Shown here piece after piece: positions 8,595-17,673 of a stretch of DNA of 64,000 bases (positions within the stretch are counted from its first letter, which is position 1; every line of letters begins with the position of its first letter). Under the pieces are notes generated by a model. The model did not search any database and was not told the origin of the DNA. It saw nothing but the letters and a program-made list of their open reading frames with translations. The position numbers and the translations under genes were made by a program. The stretch lies in NCBI GenBank assembly GCA_015060225.1, contig SUYX01000007.1, positions 1 to 64,000 on the forward strand, read 5' to 3'. Source of the DNA: Bacteroidales bacterium (GTDB lineage Bacteria > Bacteroidota > Bacteroidia > Bacteroidales > UBA932).

Positions 8595-10121
8595 ATGAAA
8601 AAACTATTCAATCTTGTTGCTGCTGCAATGCTGGCTGCAATTATTGTTTCCTGCAGCAGCAACCCTTCACAGAAGTATTATAAGTCCATTCCCGACGGAT
8701 TTGACGCAATGTGCCAGCGTGCCATTGACGAGTGGAAAGTTCCCGGAATGGCAGTTGCCGTTGTAAAGGACGGCGAGGTGGTTTTCATGAAAGGATACGG
8801 TAATGCCCACCTTGGGGACTCGGTTACCGCTCCTGTACCTGTTACCCCACAGACACAGTTTGTAATTGCATCAACCTCAAAGGCATTTACATCGGGACTA
8901 TTGGCAAATGTAATGGATGAGTATCCCGAGATAAAATGGGATGCACCGGTAATCAATTATCTCCCCGACTTCAAGATGTATGACCCTTGGGTTACCAAAA
9001 ATTTCCAGGTGAGGGAGATAATGTCGCACCACAGCGGATTCAACAGTTATGCCCTTGATGATCTTCCACCTTGGGGATACGATAGGGATGACCTTTACAA
9101 GATCTATTCTGTACTTCAGCCAACCTACAGTTTCCGTACAAAATATGCCTACAATAACAGCATGTACACAATTGCCGCAAAAATCATTGAGAAATATACC
9201 GGCAAAACTTGGGACAACGCTTTGATTGAGCGTATCTTCACTCCTCTTGGGATGAAGAACTCCACTACCGGAAACATCTCTTTCTATACCGCTGAAAACC
9301 TTGCCCAGGGCTACAGGATGAGAAAAGCGGAAGACAAAGACGAGATTGTTGTTGTTCCCCGTACAGACAAGGAGGATGCATTTGCATGGCTTTCTGCCGT
9401 TGCCCCTGCAGGTTTTGTAATCTCCACCGTAGAGGATATGGCAAATTGGGTAAAAATGCACCTTAACCACGGTACATTCAACGGCAAAGAGATTATTTCA
9501 CGCAAAAATCATGATATGCTATGGTATCCTCAAACCATTACCGGAAGTGACTCTACACGCCTTACCAACTACGCCCAGGGATGGACAGTTGAGTTCGGCG
9601 AGCAGGGGCGCTACATCAGACACACCGGTTTGGCATACGGCTACACTGCATTGGTAGGTATGGTTCCTGAAATGAACCTTGGATTTGTATTCCTCACAAA
9701 CAACGGAAGTTCATCAGACCCTCAGTCTGCCCTTGGACGTGACCTTATTGAACTTTACAAAGGAAACAAATCTTCATATTTTGACGAGTATTTTGCAGAC
9801 TACAAAGAGGATTTGTTCAGCAAAGATGAACCTGAGCCCCAAAAAGAGGTTACCCCTGTTGCTGCACTGGCAAACAAGGCTTACATTGGAAACTACACCC
9901 TTGAGCCTTTTGGCACTGCCAAAGTTTATGAGAAGGATGGGCAGTTGTATTTTAAACTGCGCAAGGTTGACAGCCCTCTGAAACATAAAAACGGCAACGT
10001 ATTTACCTTCTACGCAAAAGGCTCCGGTACATTTGACCTTACATTCACAGTTAAAGGGAACCGTGCCCAGTCACTTACTTTTGATATAGTGGATCCTGTA
10101 GGTGAGTTTGTAAGGAAATAA
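8595..10121 (+). CDS. Serine hydrolase, class C beta-lactamase-like lipoprotein with C-terminal DUF3471-like domain
   Basis: Lipobox VSCSS; SxxK in IASTSKAFTSG; YxN in YAYNNSMY; HTGLAYGY. Confidence 0.9.
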   Translation: MKKLFNLVAAAMLAAIIVSCSSNPSQKYYKSIPDGFDAMCQRAIDEWKVPGMAVAVVKDGEVVFMKGYGNAHLGDSVTAPVPVTPQTQFVIASTSKAFTSGLLANVMDEYPEIKWDAPVINYLPDFKMYDPWVTKNFQVREIMSHHSGFNSYALDDLPPWGYDRDDLYKIYSVLQPTYSFRTKYAYNNSMYTIAAKIIEKYTGKTWDNALIERIFTPLGMKNSTTGNISFYTAENLAQGYRMRKAEDKDEIVVVPRTDKEDAFAWLSAVAPAGFVISTVEDMANWVKMHLNHGTFNGKEIISRKNHDMLWYPQTITGSDSTRLTNYAQGWTVEFGEQGRYIRHTGLAYGYTALVGMVPEMNLGFVFLTNNGSSSDPQSALGRDLIELYKGNKSSYFDEYFADYKEDLFSKDEPEPQKEVTPVAALANKAYIGNYTLEPFGTAKVYEKDGQLYFKLRKVDSPLKHKNGNVFTFYAKGSGTFDLTFTVKGNRAQSLTFDIVDPVGEFVRK

Positions 10122-10163
10122 CGGCCCCCTGCTCCGGCCCTGCAATGGTAACCCCACAAAGGC

Positions 10164-10220
10164 GGCATTGCACCAGGAGGCTTGCACCAGGAGGCATTGC
10201 ACCAGGAGGCTTGCACCAGG
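10164..10220. repeat. Alternating 15/14-bp tandem repeat (GGCATTGCACCAGGA / GGCTTGCACCAGGA), four units
   Basis: 10164-10178, 10179-10192, 10193-10207, 10208-10220 read directly. Confidence 0.9.
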
Positions 10221-10231
10221 CGCTAAATAAG

Positions 10232-10269
10232 AATTCCTCCACAAAAGCATAATGTTTTGTGGAGGAATT
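10232..10269. terminator. Perfect 15-bp stem hairpin between convergent genes
   Basis: aattcctccacaaaa-gcataatg-ttttgtggaggaatt. Confidence 0.75.
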
Positions 10270-10405
10270 TAATTTTTGCCGCTATCTGTCCACAAAAGAG
10301 GTATCCGGTGTGGATGCAAAACGCCCAGAAGAAACTTTTGTCCTCATTTTAGCGCAGTTTTGTGGAAGAACAGCTCAATTCTACCGGAAAAGCCGGGTCA
10401 ATCCA

Positions 10406-10879
10406 TCACTCTTCTACCTCGTATGGAAGGAAGTGGAATTCCTTTTCCGCCTTTTCACGGGAAAAGCAGTAGTAGGTTGCTTCTGCTGTAGAACATAAAG
10501 TACCGTTTGCAGTGAGGGTAATATCCATAATTACAAAGGCCCTTTTCTGCTCCTTCATCCTGGCCCGTATTTCAATTGTTCCCTCAATTGGCACAGGAGC
10601 CTTGTATTTGATGTTCAGGCTGGTGGTCATGGCTGAAGTCTGGAACTTGCGGGAGATGAACCATCCACCGGTCTCATCCATAAGGGTGGCCTGGATGCCT
10701 CCATGCAATGTATTGAGCCATCCCTGGAAATTGCCGTTAGGTTTCCAGAAGCATACTACATCATCACCGTCTTCATAGAATTCCATCTTGAGTCCGCACG
10801 GATTTTCCGGGGCACAGGCGAAGCAGTTATAACCCAATCCCTCAGAAGTCCCTGCATATGGATTGATTATCTTTTTCAT
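10406..10879 (-). CDS. PaaI/hotdog family thioesterase
   Basis: NCFACAPENPCGLKM, WLNTLHGGIQATLMDETGGWFI, TTSLNIKYKAPVP. Confidence 0.85.
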   Translation of the reverse strand: MKKIINPYAGTSEGLGYNCFACAPENPCGLKMEFYEDGDDVVCFWKPNGNFQGWLNTLHGGIQATLMDETGGWFISRKFQTSAMTTSLNIKYKAPVPIEGTIEIRARMKEQKRAFVIMDITLTANGTLCSTAEATYYCFSREKAEKEFHFLPYEVEE

Positions 10880-10902
10880 TCTCATTACATATTTTAACAA
10901 AA

Positions 10903-13002
10903 CTACTCTGTATCTTCATTTACCAGTACATCCCGCTTGCTGGTACCGGATTCTTCCTTCTTTGGAGGATAAGCTATACGGGCATGATAAATTTCCTGCA
11001 GATGCTTCTTGAATACAGCCTTTACAATATTTATCTCCTTTATTGAGATATCTGCCATAGCCAGTTGGGAATCGTTGATTCTCTGGCTTGTAATTCCTTC
11101 TACCAATTTGGAGATGCTCTCAGCAGAATAATCTTTGAGTGTACGGGATGCAGCCTCTACCGCATCGGCCATCATTACCACCACCTGCTCCTTTGCAGTT
11201 GGGAGTGTTCCCTGGTATGTAAAGTCAGCAGTATTTGCCGGATCTCCTCCGTTATTGCAATACTGCATATAGAAATATGCTGTCTGGGAACGTCCATGAT
11301 GGGAAGTGATGAAATCTATCACAATCTGAGGCAGATTATGTTTTTTTGCTATTTCTACTCCGTCTGCTACATGCCTGATAATCTCCTTTGCGCTCTCCTG
11401 AGGAGAAAGGTCCTTATGATACTGTACACCGGGGGCCTGGTTCTCTATAAAGCACTGCGGATTGTTAATCTTTCCAATATCGTGATACATTGCACCAACC
11501 TTTACCAATCTGGAGTTGCCCCTGATAGCAAGTACAGCCCTCTCTGCCAGATTTGCCACCTGCAACGAGTGCTGGAATGTACCGGGAGCTTTGCGTGCAA
11601 GTTCCTGCAGCAGCCTGTTGTTGGTATCCGACAGATCCTTCAATGTTGCCACTGAGACAAGCATAAATATCTTTTCCAGGAGGAATACAAGAGGATATGC
11701 CGCTACTACAAGGAATGCATTGCAGAAAATGAATGATATTATCCTGTAGTTTGCCACTTCAAATACCCCCCCTTCCATCATCCTGAATGCCATATGCAAT
11801 ATGAACATTCCAACAAAGATGAGCAGTGAGTTGAGGAACTGGAGCCATCCCCTATACAGGAATGAGAAAGAGACCAGTGCTATACCTCCTGCAACAAGGT
11901 TAAGCATATAGAGTTCTATTCCGTTTTCTGATATTACCAGCAGAGGCAACAGCGAAATCATATATATTGGGAATACAAGCCTGTTCCTGAAGAAGGCCAT
12001 CATATATAGGGCAAATACTGCATAAGGGACCATATACATGAAGTGTGGTTCAAGTTGTCTTGCTACAGCAGTTGCCATAAACGCCATGAGCACTACAAGC
12101 AGGATAAAATTAAAACGGTTGCTCTCTGTAAGTATGTTGAAGTTTACAAAATATATTGTAACATACACAAGCAGCAGCACAACAATGCAGATGAAGACAT
12201 GTGCAAAATAAAGCTGCCAAATGTTGCCGGTATAGCCGTAGCTCAATTCATATTCCGCTTTATATGAATCCAGCAACTGCTGGATTTCTGCTGTAATTGT
12301 CTCCCCTTGGGTAACTATCAGTTGCCCTGAGTAGACCATTCCCTTTGTTGGGGAGATGTAGTCCATTGCCTCCTTATGGAGGAGATCCGTATTCTGCTGG
12401 CTGAATAGGAGGTTGGGCTGCACCAGCTTGTCAACGCCATAAAGTGTAAGGAGGGAATCCGCATTGTATTGCGGCATGTTTATGAATATGTCATTCTTCA
12501 CATACTGCCATGCAGAGGCTACTGTATAAAGGTCAGTCAGAAGCACCTCCGTAGCCCTCTTCTCCCTCTGCACTATTACATAACTTGTGCGGGAAGGGGA
12601 GAGTTCTGATTTGTCGGGAATAATCCCTTCCTCATATATATGCCTTAGGGCATCCTGCAACTCCCTCTCCAAATCTGAAGGAATTGAATACCTCACCTGC
12701 AAATGCGCAAGGGCATTCTGCTGCTCCAGTCCTACACTCTCATCATAGATATAATATGGAACCACTTTTGACGCTGCTGCATCCTTCTCGGCAAAGAGTT
12801 CCGCATCTGTTTTAAGGATTGGAAAGTCTATGGGTGCTACGAGTGTTTCATACATCCATGGACGGCCTTTGTGGTACTCATATGGGAATTTCCCTTCATT
12901 GGGGAAAAACAGCATCATTACTATAAAAGCCAGCGAGAGGCTTACATAAACGGACCTTTTCTTTAAAATGGCCTTAGTTTTATTTACATTTATAATATCC
13001 AT
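10903..13002 (-). CDS. 7TM-HD family phosphohydrolase (PgpH-type, probable cyclic-di-AMP phosphodiesterase)
   Basis: TFQHSLQVANLAERA, GAMYHDIGKINNPQCFIENQ, FITSHHGRSQTAYFY; N-terminal extracytoplasmic domain and multiple TM helices. Confidence 0.9.
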   Translation of the reverse strand: MDIINVNKTKAILKKRSVYVSLSLAFIVMMLFFPNEGKFPYEYHKGRPWMYETLVAPIDFPILKTDAELFAEKDAAASKVVPYYIYDESVGLEQQNALAHLQVRYSIPSDLERELQDALRHIYEEGIIPDKSELSPSRTSYVIVQREKRATEVLLTDLYTVASAWQYVKNDIFINMPQYNADSLLTLYGVDKLVQPNLLFSQQNTDLLHKEAMDYISPTKGMVYSGQLIVTQGETITAEIQQLLDSYKAEYELSYGYTGNIWQLYFAHVFICIVVLLLVYVTIYFVNFNILTESNRFNFILLVVLMAFMATAVARQLEPHFMYMVPYAVFALYMMAFFRNRLVFPIYMISLLPLLVISENGIELYMLNLVAGGIALVSFSFLYRGWLQFLNSLLIFVGMFILHMAFRMMEGGVFEVANYRIISFIFCNAFLVVAAYPLVFLLEKIFMLVSVATLKDLSDTNNRLLQELARKAPGTFQHSLQVANLAERAVLAIRGNSRLVKVGAMYHDIGKINNPQCFIENQAPGVQYHKDLSPQESAKEIIRHVADGVEIAKKHNLPQIVIDFITSHHGRSQTAYFYMQYCNNGGDPANTADFTYQGTLPTAKEQVVVMMADAVEAASRTLKDYSAESISKLVEGITSQRINDSQLAMADISIKEINIVKAVFKKHLQEIYHARIAYPPKKEESGTSKRDVLVNEDTE

Positions 13003-13017
13003 ATCACAAAAATACAC

Positions 13018-13025
13018 TAATTTTG
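13018..13025 (+). promoter_or_regulatory. -7 element TAATTTTG
   Basis: Upstream of ATG 13057. Confidence 0.5.
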
Positions 13026-13056
13026 CGCTTATAACCAAAAAATAACTTTTAATATT

Positions 13057-13857
13057 ATGATTCGTTTTGCAGTTGCATTATTGCTGTGCATTATGGCAAT
13101 GGGCAAAGTTAGTGCCCAGGAACTTATTGTAATTGAGAGTCCGAACCTCAAATGCAATGATTCAATTCTTGTTTTTACCCCAAAGAATGTAAATGAACAG
13201 ACTCCTACCCTGTTCCTCCTTCACGGCTGGAGCGGATGCTATAAGGACTGGAGCAAAAAACATGACATCCAGGAGATCAGCAACAGAACCAATTTCCGTA
13301 TCATTTGTCCCGACGGTTTCTACAACGGATGGTACCTCAACAATACTGACCCTGAGAAAATGCAGTGGAGAACCTTCTTCTGGAGCGAACTTTTCCCTAT
13401 GATGCAGAAGAAGTTCAACCTTGTTCCCGAGAGAACCTTCATTACAGGTTTGAGTATGGGAGGACACGGTGCAATGAACCTCTTCCTTGACAACCCGGAT
13501 ATGTTCAAATCTGCAGGGAGCATGAGCGGTGTCCTTGACCTTGAACTCACCCCTCTTAAAAAGAACCAGATACCTGAGGTTATAGGTGACAAAGTTGAGA
13601 GACTTGCACAGGAGAGCGCAATAAACAGGGTACACAAACTTGAGGGGAAAAACAAGCCGTTCATCATAAGCTGCGGTTACGATGATTTCTATGTAAGGTG
13701 TACAGACCTCTTCTCTGAAAAATGCCGCTACATGGGAATCCCACATTTTGCGCTCCTTACCCCAGGCAAACACTCATGGCCTTACTGGGGATTTGCCCTT
13801 GAGCAGCATATCGCCTTCTTCCAGAAACTCATGAGAGGCGATAACCTGGGATATTAA
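13057..13857 (+). CDS. Esterase family alpha/beta hydrolase, secreted
   Basis: LFLLHGWSG, FITGLSMGGHGAMNLFL (GxSxG), C-terminal GKHSWPYW. Confidence 0.85.
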   Translation: MIRFAVALLLCIMAMGKVSAQELIVIESPNLKCNDSILVFTPKNVNEQTPTLFLLHGWSGCYKDWSKKHDIQEISNRTNFRIICPDGFYNGWYLNNTDPEKMQWRTFFWSELFPMMQKKFNLVPERTFITGLSMGGHGAMNLFLDNPDMFKSAGSMSGVLDLELTPLKKNQIPEVIGDKVERLAQESAINRVHKLEGKNKPFIISCGYDDFYVRCTDLFSEKCRYMGIPHFALLTPGKHSWPYWGFALEQHIAFFQKLMRGDNLGY

Positions 13858-13881
13858 AATTTTTTGCAGAAAATTTTCTTG

Positions 13882-13915
13882 TGTCAAAAGTTGACAAAAC
13901 ACCGGGATATTTTTG
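13882..13915 (+). promoter_or_regulatory. Operator-promoter module: dyad TGTCAA-AAG-TTGACA plus -7 TATTTTTG
   Basis: Perfect dyad at 13882-13896, -7 at 13908-13915; spacing identical to 2686-2719. Confidence 0.7.
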
Positions 13916-13955
13916 CACTGTAATTAAAACAGTACAAACTAAAATATCAGGTGTC

Positions 13956-14075
13956 ATGAGAGAATTTTTACTTAACGCAATGGGTTACGCAACAGTTGTT
14001 GCAATGGTTGTTTCAGTTGTTTATACCTGGAGCTGTATAAACAGGGAAATAAGAAAAATGGAGAAAGCACAATAA
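13956..14075 (+). CDS. 39-aa single-pass membrane small protein
   Basis: MREFLLNAMGYATVVAMVVSVVYTWSCINREIRKMEKAQ; stop/start overlap (TAATG) with the MFS gene. Confidence 0.65.
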   Translation: MREFLLNAMGYATVVAMVVSVVYTWSCINREIRKMEKAQ

Positions 14076-15238
14076 TGCTTTGGAGCAGGAACTTTATATT
14101 GGTAAACTTGGGCAACTTCTTAATGTACAATGCCTTTTACATGTTGTTGCCCATTTTGCCACTATATCTGGCAAATCATCTTCACGCAAGTGAATCTATA
14201 ATAGGGACAATATTGTCCCTTTATACTATAGCGGCACTCATAACAAGGCCTGTAGCAGGATTCTGGCTTGACAAAGCCTCCCGCAAGCCCCTTATGATGT
14301 GCTTCTATCTTTTCTATATCTCAATGTGCCTGAGCTACACCCTGGCAGCCACATTGGGGCTTTTCTTCATAATCCGTTTCGTACACGGCATTGCATTCGG
14401 CTGTTCAACCGTAGGGATAAATACAATGGCTGTGGATATCATCCCCTGGGAACGGAGGGGTGAAGGTCTGGGTATCTATACCTCATCCACATCACTGGCT
14501 ATGGCCACAGGTCCCCTCATTTCGCTTTTCATGTATGAGAACGGCATTGATTTCAACACCATTTTCATTGCGGTATTCTGCGTTGGCCTGACCGGTTTCC
14601 TGGCCACTGCAAACATAAAGCCTGTCAAGGATGTGCAGCGTTCTAACAGAAAATTCAGCATCTCCAGCCTGCTCCTGCGGAAGGGTCTTCCGGTTGCTGC
14701 CGTAATGGTGCTCCTTACATTCGGATACGGAATAATTACAGTGTATCTCTCAATTTACGCAAAGGAAGAGGTTGGGCTTACCCAAGGGACAGGATACTAT
14801 TTTACAATATTCTCTGCAGGGCTTGTGGCTGCACGCCTCTCATCTTCCATGATTCTTAGGAGCGGAAAATACATAATGGTATTTGCATTGGGTATAATCT
14901 CCCTCATTATAGGGTTCTTTATAGTGGCATTCATACTTAACCCCACTGCCTTCTACTCTTCCGCCATCTTTATGGGTATCGGCTACGGACTCATCTCCCC
15001 TACTGCCCAGACAATGATAATCAACTTGGGAGAAGATACTGAACGGGGAGCCGCAAATGCCACCTACCTCACATTTTTTGACCTTGGTGTAGGTGCAGGA
15101 GTATTTTGCGGAGGAATCATTGCCCAATACTCAAACTATTCAACAGCATACGCTGTAGGATTTGCCCTCACAATTTTGGGGCTTGTTTACCTCCTTACCC
15201 TCATCCGCAAACACTTCTACAAATACAGGCTCAGATAA
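14075..15238 (+). CDS. MFS transporter
   Basis: 387 aa, polytopic; AALITRPVAGFWLDKASRKPLM. Confidence 0.9.
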   Translation: MLWSRNFILVNLGNFLMYNAFYMLLPILPLYLANHLHASESIIGTILSLYTIAALITRPVAGFWLDKASRKPLMMCFYLFYISMCLSYTLAATLGLFFIIRFVHGIAFGCSTVGINTMAVDIIPWERRGEGLGIYTSSTSLAMATGPLISLFMYENGIDFNTIFIAVFCVGLTGFLATANIKPVKDVQRSNRKFSISSLLLRKGLPVAAVMVLLTFGYGIITVYLSIYAKEEVGLTQGTGYYFTIFSAGLVAARLSSSMILRSGKYIMVFALGIISLIIGFFIVAFILNPTAFYSSAIFMGIGYGLISPTAQTMIINLGEDTERGAANATYLTFFDLGVGAGVFCGGIIAQYSNYSTAYAVGFALTILGLVYLLTLIRKHFYKYRLR

Positions 15239-15239
15239 T

Positions 15240-16181
15240 ATGATACTGCATACAATCATAGACAATCAGCCGTCAAAGGATACATCGGGCCCCAACCTTC
15301 AATCGGAGCACGGCCTTTGCTTCCAGTTTACATCAGATGGAAAAAACTACCTTATAGATACAGGTGCCAGCGGTGCATTCATCGGGAACATGGAGGCACT
15401 TGCCGGAAATGGTATATGTAATGTAGAGGATATAGATGCCGTATTCATCTCCCACGGGCACAATGACCATACAGGGGGGCTGAGGAAGTTCTTTGAACAC
15501 AATTCAAAGGCACCAGTGTACCTGCACAATTCAATTAGGGGAAACTTTTTCTACTCTTGCCGCCCCAAAAAAGGGGTACGCGAAGCCCGCAACATTGGAA
15601 TGGAACAGGCCCTTTTTGCAGATTTCGGCCACCGTTTCACAGAGATTGGAGAAATTACCCGCATTACAGAGAAGATTACCCTTATACCGTTGTCGGGAAG
15701 AAGGGATTTCCCCACCCCAATGGGAAATGAATTCCTCTACTGTAATGATCTTCCCGACAATTTTACCCACGAGGTTGCCGTTCTGGTTGAGTATGCTCCG
15801 GAGGAATTTGCAGTAATCTCCCCATGCAGCCACAACGGGATACTGAATATTCTGGAAGATTGCAGGGAGTGGATTGAAAGGAAATATGGCAACGGCAGCA
15901 AAAGTGGAAGCAATGCCGGCATGTGGAGAAAAGTGGATTGCGCCGAAATGATAAAACATTTCGTTGGAGGGCTCCACTATGTGGATTATCTTCTTATGGG
16001 GCAGGGCGAAAAAGAGGCCGCCTCAATACTTGAGACGGCCAGTATCATAAAAGAAAAATATCCTCTTTTGAAAATCCACACGGGGCATTGTACATGTACC
16101 CGTGCAGCGGAACTGCTTGCTGATGCATTGGGATGCCGATGTTCCATTTTCTGCAGCGGATACACAATTGGCCTGGAATAA
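15240..16181 (+). CDS. MBL-fold metallohydrolase
   Basis: FLIDTG-like YLIDTGASG, AVFISHGHNDHTGGLRKF; in-frame ATG at 15240 just after the MFS stop. Confidence 0.85.
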   Translation: MILHTIIDNQPSKDTSGPNLQSEHGLCFQFTSDGKNYLIDTGASGAFIGNMEALAGNGICNVEDIDAVFISHGHNDHTGGLRKFFEHNSKAPVYLHNSIRGNFFYSCRPKKGVREARNIGMEQALFADFGHRFTEIGEITRITEKITLIPLSGRRDFPTPMGNEFLYCNDLPDNFTHEVAVLVEYAPEEFAVISPCSHNGILNILEDCREWIERKYGNGSKSGSNAGMWRKVDCAEMIKHFVGGLHYVDYLLMGQGEKEAASILETASIIKEKYPLLKIHTGHCTCTRAAELLADALGCRCSIFCSGYTIGLE

Positions 16182-16850
16182 CTACTCAATCTTCTTGAGC
16201 AAAAGTTCTGTGGAGACCATTCCTCCCATAGCAACAGTAGCCTGTTTAACAAGTCCGACACCCTTGCCATACCAGTAGGTTACCTCAGATACCTGTTCCT
16301 GGCCCATTACTGACACAACCTGTTTTTCAGTCATCTTAACACATTGGAAAGTACCTGCAGGGGTAACAAGTTCTTCTGTTGTACCGGTTTTCCTATCCTT
16401 TATTGAAATGGTCATATCCAAATCCATTCCCTGGATATTAACCTTTACACGCATAGTGGCAGGTTTCAGTTCCAAATTCTCTAAAAGGGTAAGAGGATAG
16501 ACCAAGTCTGTAGCCTCAAGCACCTCAGCATTGCCTCCCATTTGGGAAAGCTGACCTTCAAGTACCTCCTTTACAGATATGACATATTCACCATCTGCAA
16601 CAGAATAGGTAAGGGAACTTTTCTGTCCCTCCACCCCCTCTGCAGTGGAAGCGGAACTTGTTACAATATATTTTCCGTCTTCGGTTTTCTCCAGAGTTTG
16701 GGTAACATACATTTTAGTAACACCCATAGGAGTTACTGCATTAACTTCATAAGAGATCTTTTTGCCAGGATCCGGCATTATCTGGAACTCCTGGGCAACG
16801 GCAGCCATGGAACATAGGACAAGGGCTGCAAACAACATAAATCTTTTCAT
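16182..16850 (-). CDS. TapB/DUF3108-like secreted protein
   Basis: Signal peptide; VTPAGTFQCVKMTEKQ..VTYWYGKGVGLVKQ pattern. Confidence 0.6.
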   Translation of the reverse strand: MKRFMLFAALVLCSMAAVAQEFQIMPDPGKKISYEVNAVTPMGVTKMYVTQTLEKTEDGKYIVTSSASTAEGVEGQKSSLTYSVADGEYVISVKEVLEGQLSQMGGNAEVLEATDLVYPLTLLENLELKPATMRVKVNIQGMDLDMTISIKDRKTGTTEELVTPAGTFQCVKMTEKQVVSVMGQEQVSEVTYWYGKGVGLVKQATVAMGGMVSTELLLKKIE

Positions 16851-16872
16851 TGCAATATGGTTTTATAATATT

Positions 16873-17514
16873 TTACACAAGTATATCATCAACTCCCATT
16901 TTAGGGACAAAATGTACTCCATCTTTACGGTAGTATGCCTGCGGCTCACCCAGTTTTATACGGGTCAACTGTATATTCTCCGCCCCTTTGCCTATAGCAA
17001 GTACCAGAACCGGCTCATGTTCAAGTGCAAATTCATTTACTGTCTCCACTTTATTGAAGGCACCAATACAGATACCGTTCAAACCAATTTCCACCGCCTT
17101 CAGGAGCATGCTCTGGGCTGCAATTCCCAAATCGATATCTACCCACTTGTTCTCCGCCACAGTAGAGCAGATGATTATGAATGCGGTAGGCTCAGTCCCC
17201 TTGAACGGCAGATTGAGTTCAGGCAATGCCCCGCCCCATTTTGTATATTGCTGCATCCGCGGAGCATCCTCACCGTAAACCAGTTTGAACCTCAATGCCT
17301 GCTGGTTCTTGGCACAAGGAATTTTTGTACACACCTCCACAATTTTGACCAACTCCTCCCTGCTCACCTTATAAGAATTGTCAAACCCCCTATAACTTCT
17401 GTTCCTGAGCAACAGAGAATCCAGACTTGGATTGCTGGCCGCCACTTTATGCTTTGTACCACCTTTCCTTGCTTGCAACTCCTCAAATTTTTTCTCCAAA
17501 TAATTGTCTGCCAT
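16873..17514 (-). CDS. Nitroreductase family protein
   Basis: RNRSYRGFD, IPCAKNQQALRFKLV, DLGIAAQSMLLKAVEIGLNGICIGAF. Confidence 0.85.
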   Translation of the reverse strand: MADNYLEKKFEELQARKGGTKHKVAASNPSLDSLLLRNRSYRGFDNSYKVSREELVKIVEVCTKIPCAKNQQALRFKLVYGEDAPRMQQYTKWGGALPELNLPFKGTEPTAFIIICSTVAENKWVDIDLGIAAQSMLLKAVEIGLNGICIGAFNKVETVNEFALEHEPVLVLAIGKGAENIQLTRIKLGEPQAYYRKDGVHFVPKMGVDDILV

Positions 17515-17529
17515 AACTGAATGTTTTTT

Positions 17530-17537
17530 CAAAGGTA
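17530..17537 (-). promoter_or_regulatory. -7 element TACCTTTG
   Basis: Reverse complement of caaaggta, immediately upstream of the nitroreductase start. Confidence 0.45.
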
Positions 17538-17550
17538 ATATTTTTTTTAT

Positions 17551-17673
17551 AACGTTGTCTTTTTGTACAATTCATTGTTTCACAATGAATTGCAAAAATC
17601 CCTCTCCTTCACAACGCAGGAGAGGGATTTTAAAAACACTGTAAATCAGTGTTTTATACAAAAAGACAACGTT
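17551..17673. repeat. Cloverleaf-like palindrome: 17-bp closing stem enclosing three perfect hairpins
   Basis: Closing stem 17551-17567/17657-17673; hairpins 17568-17578/17582-17592 (11 bp), 17595-17607/17619-17631 (13 bp), 17633-17641/17647-17655 (9 bp). Confidence 0.95.

Noticed and set aside
10164-10220. Possible CRISPR array
   Set aside because: Repeats are contiguous 14-15 bp units without spacers; no cas genes in the window.
16762-17520. 252-aa plus-strand ORF
   Set aside because: Antisense to the nitroreductase gene, which has clear family motifs.
17551-17673. tRNA or integron attC site as explanation for the cloverleaf
   Set aside because: No T-arm or anticodon consensus; attC sites need imperfect stems with extrahelical bases and RYYYAAC/GTTRRRY boxes, whereas these stems are perfect and the boxes do not fit.
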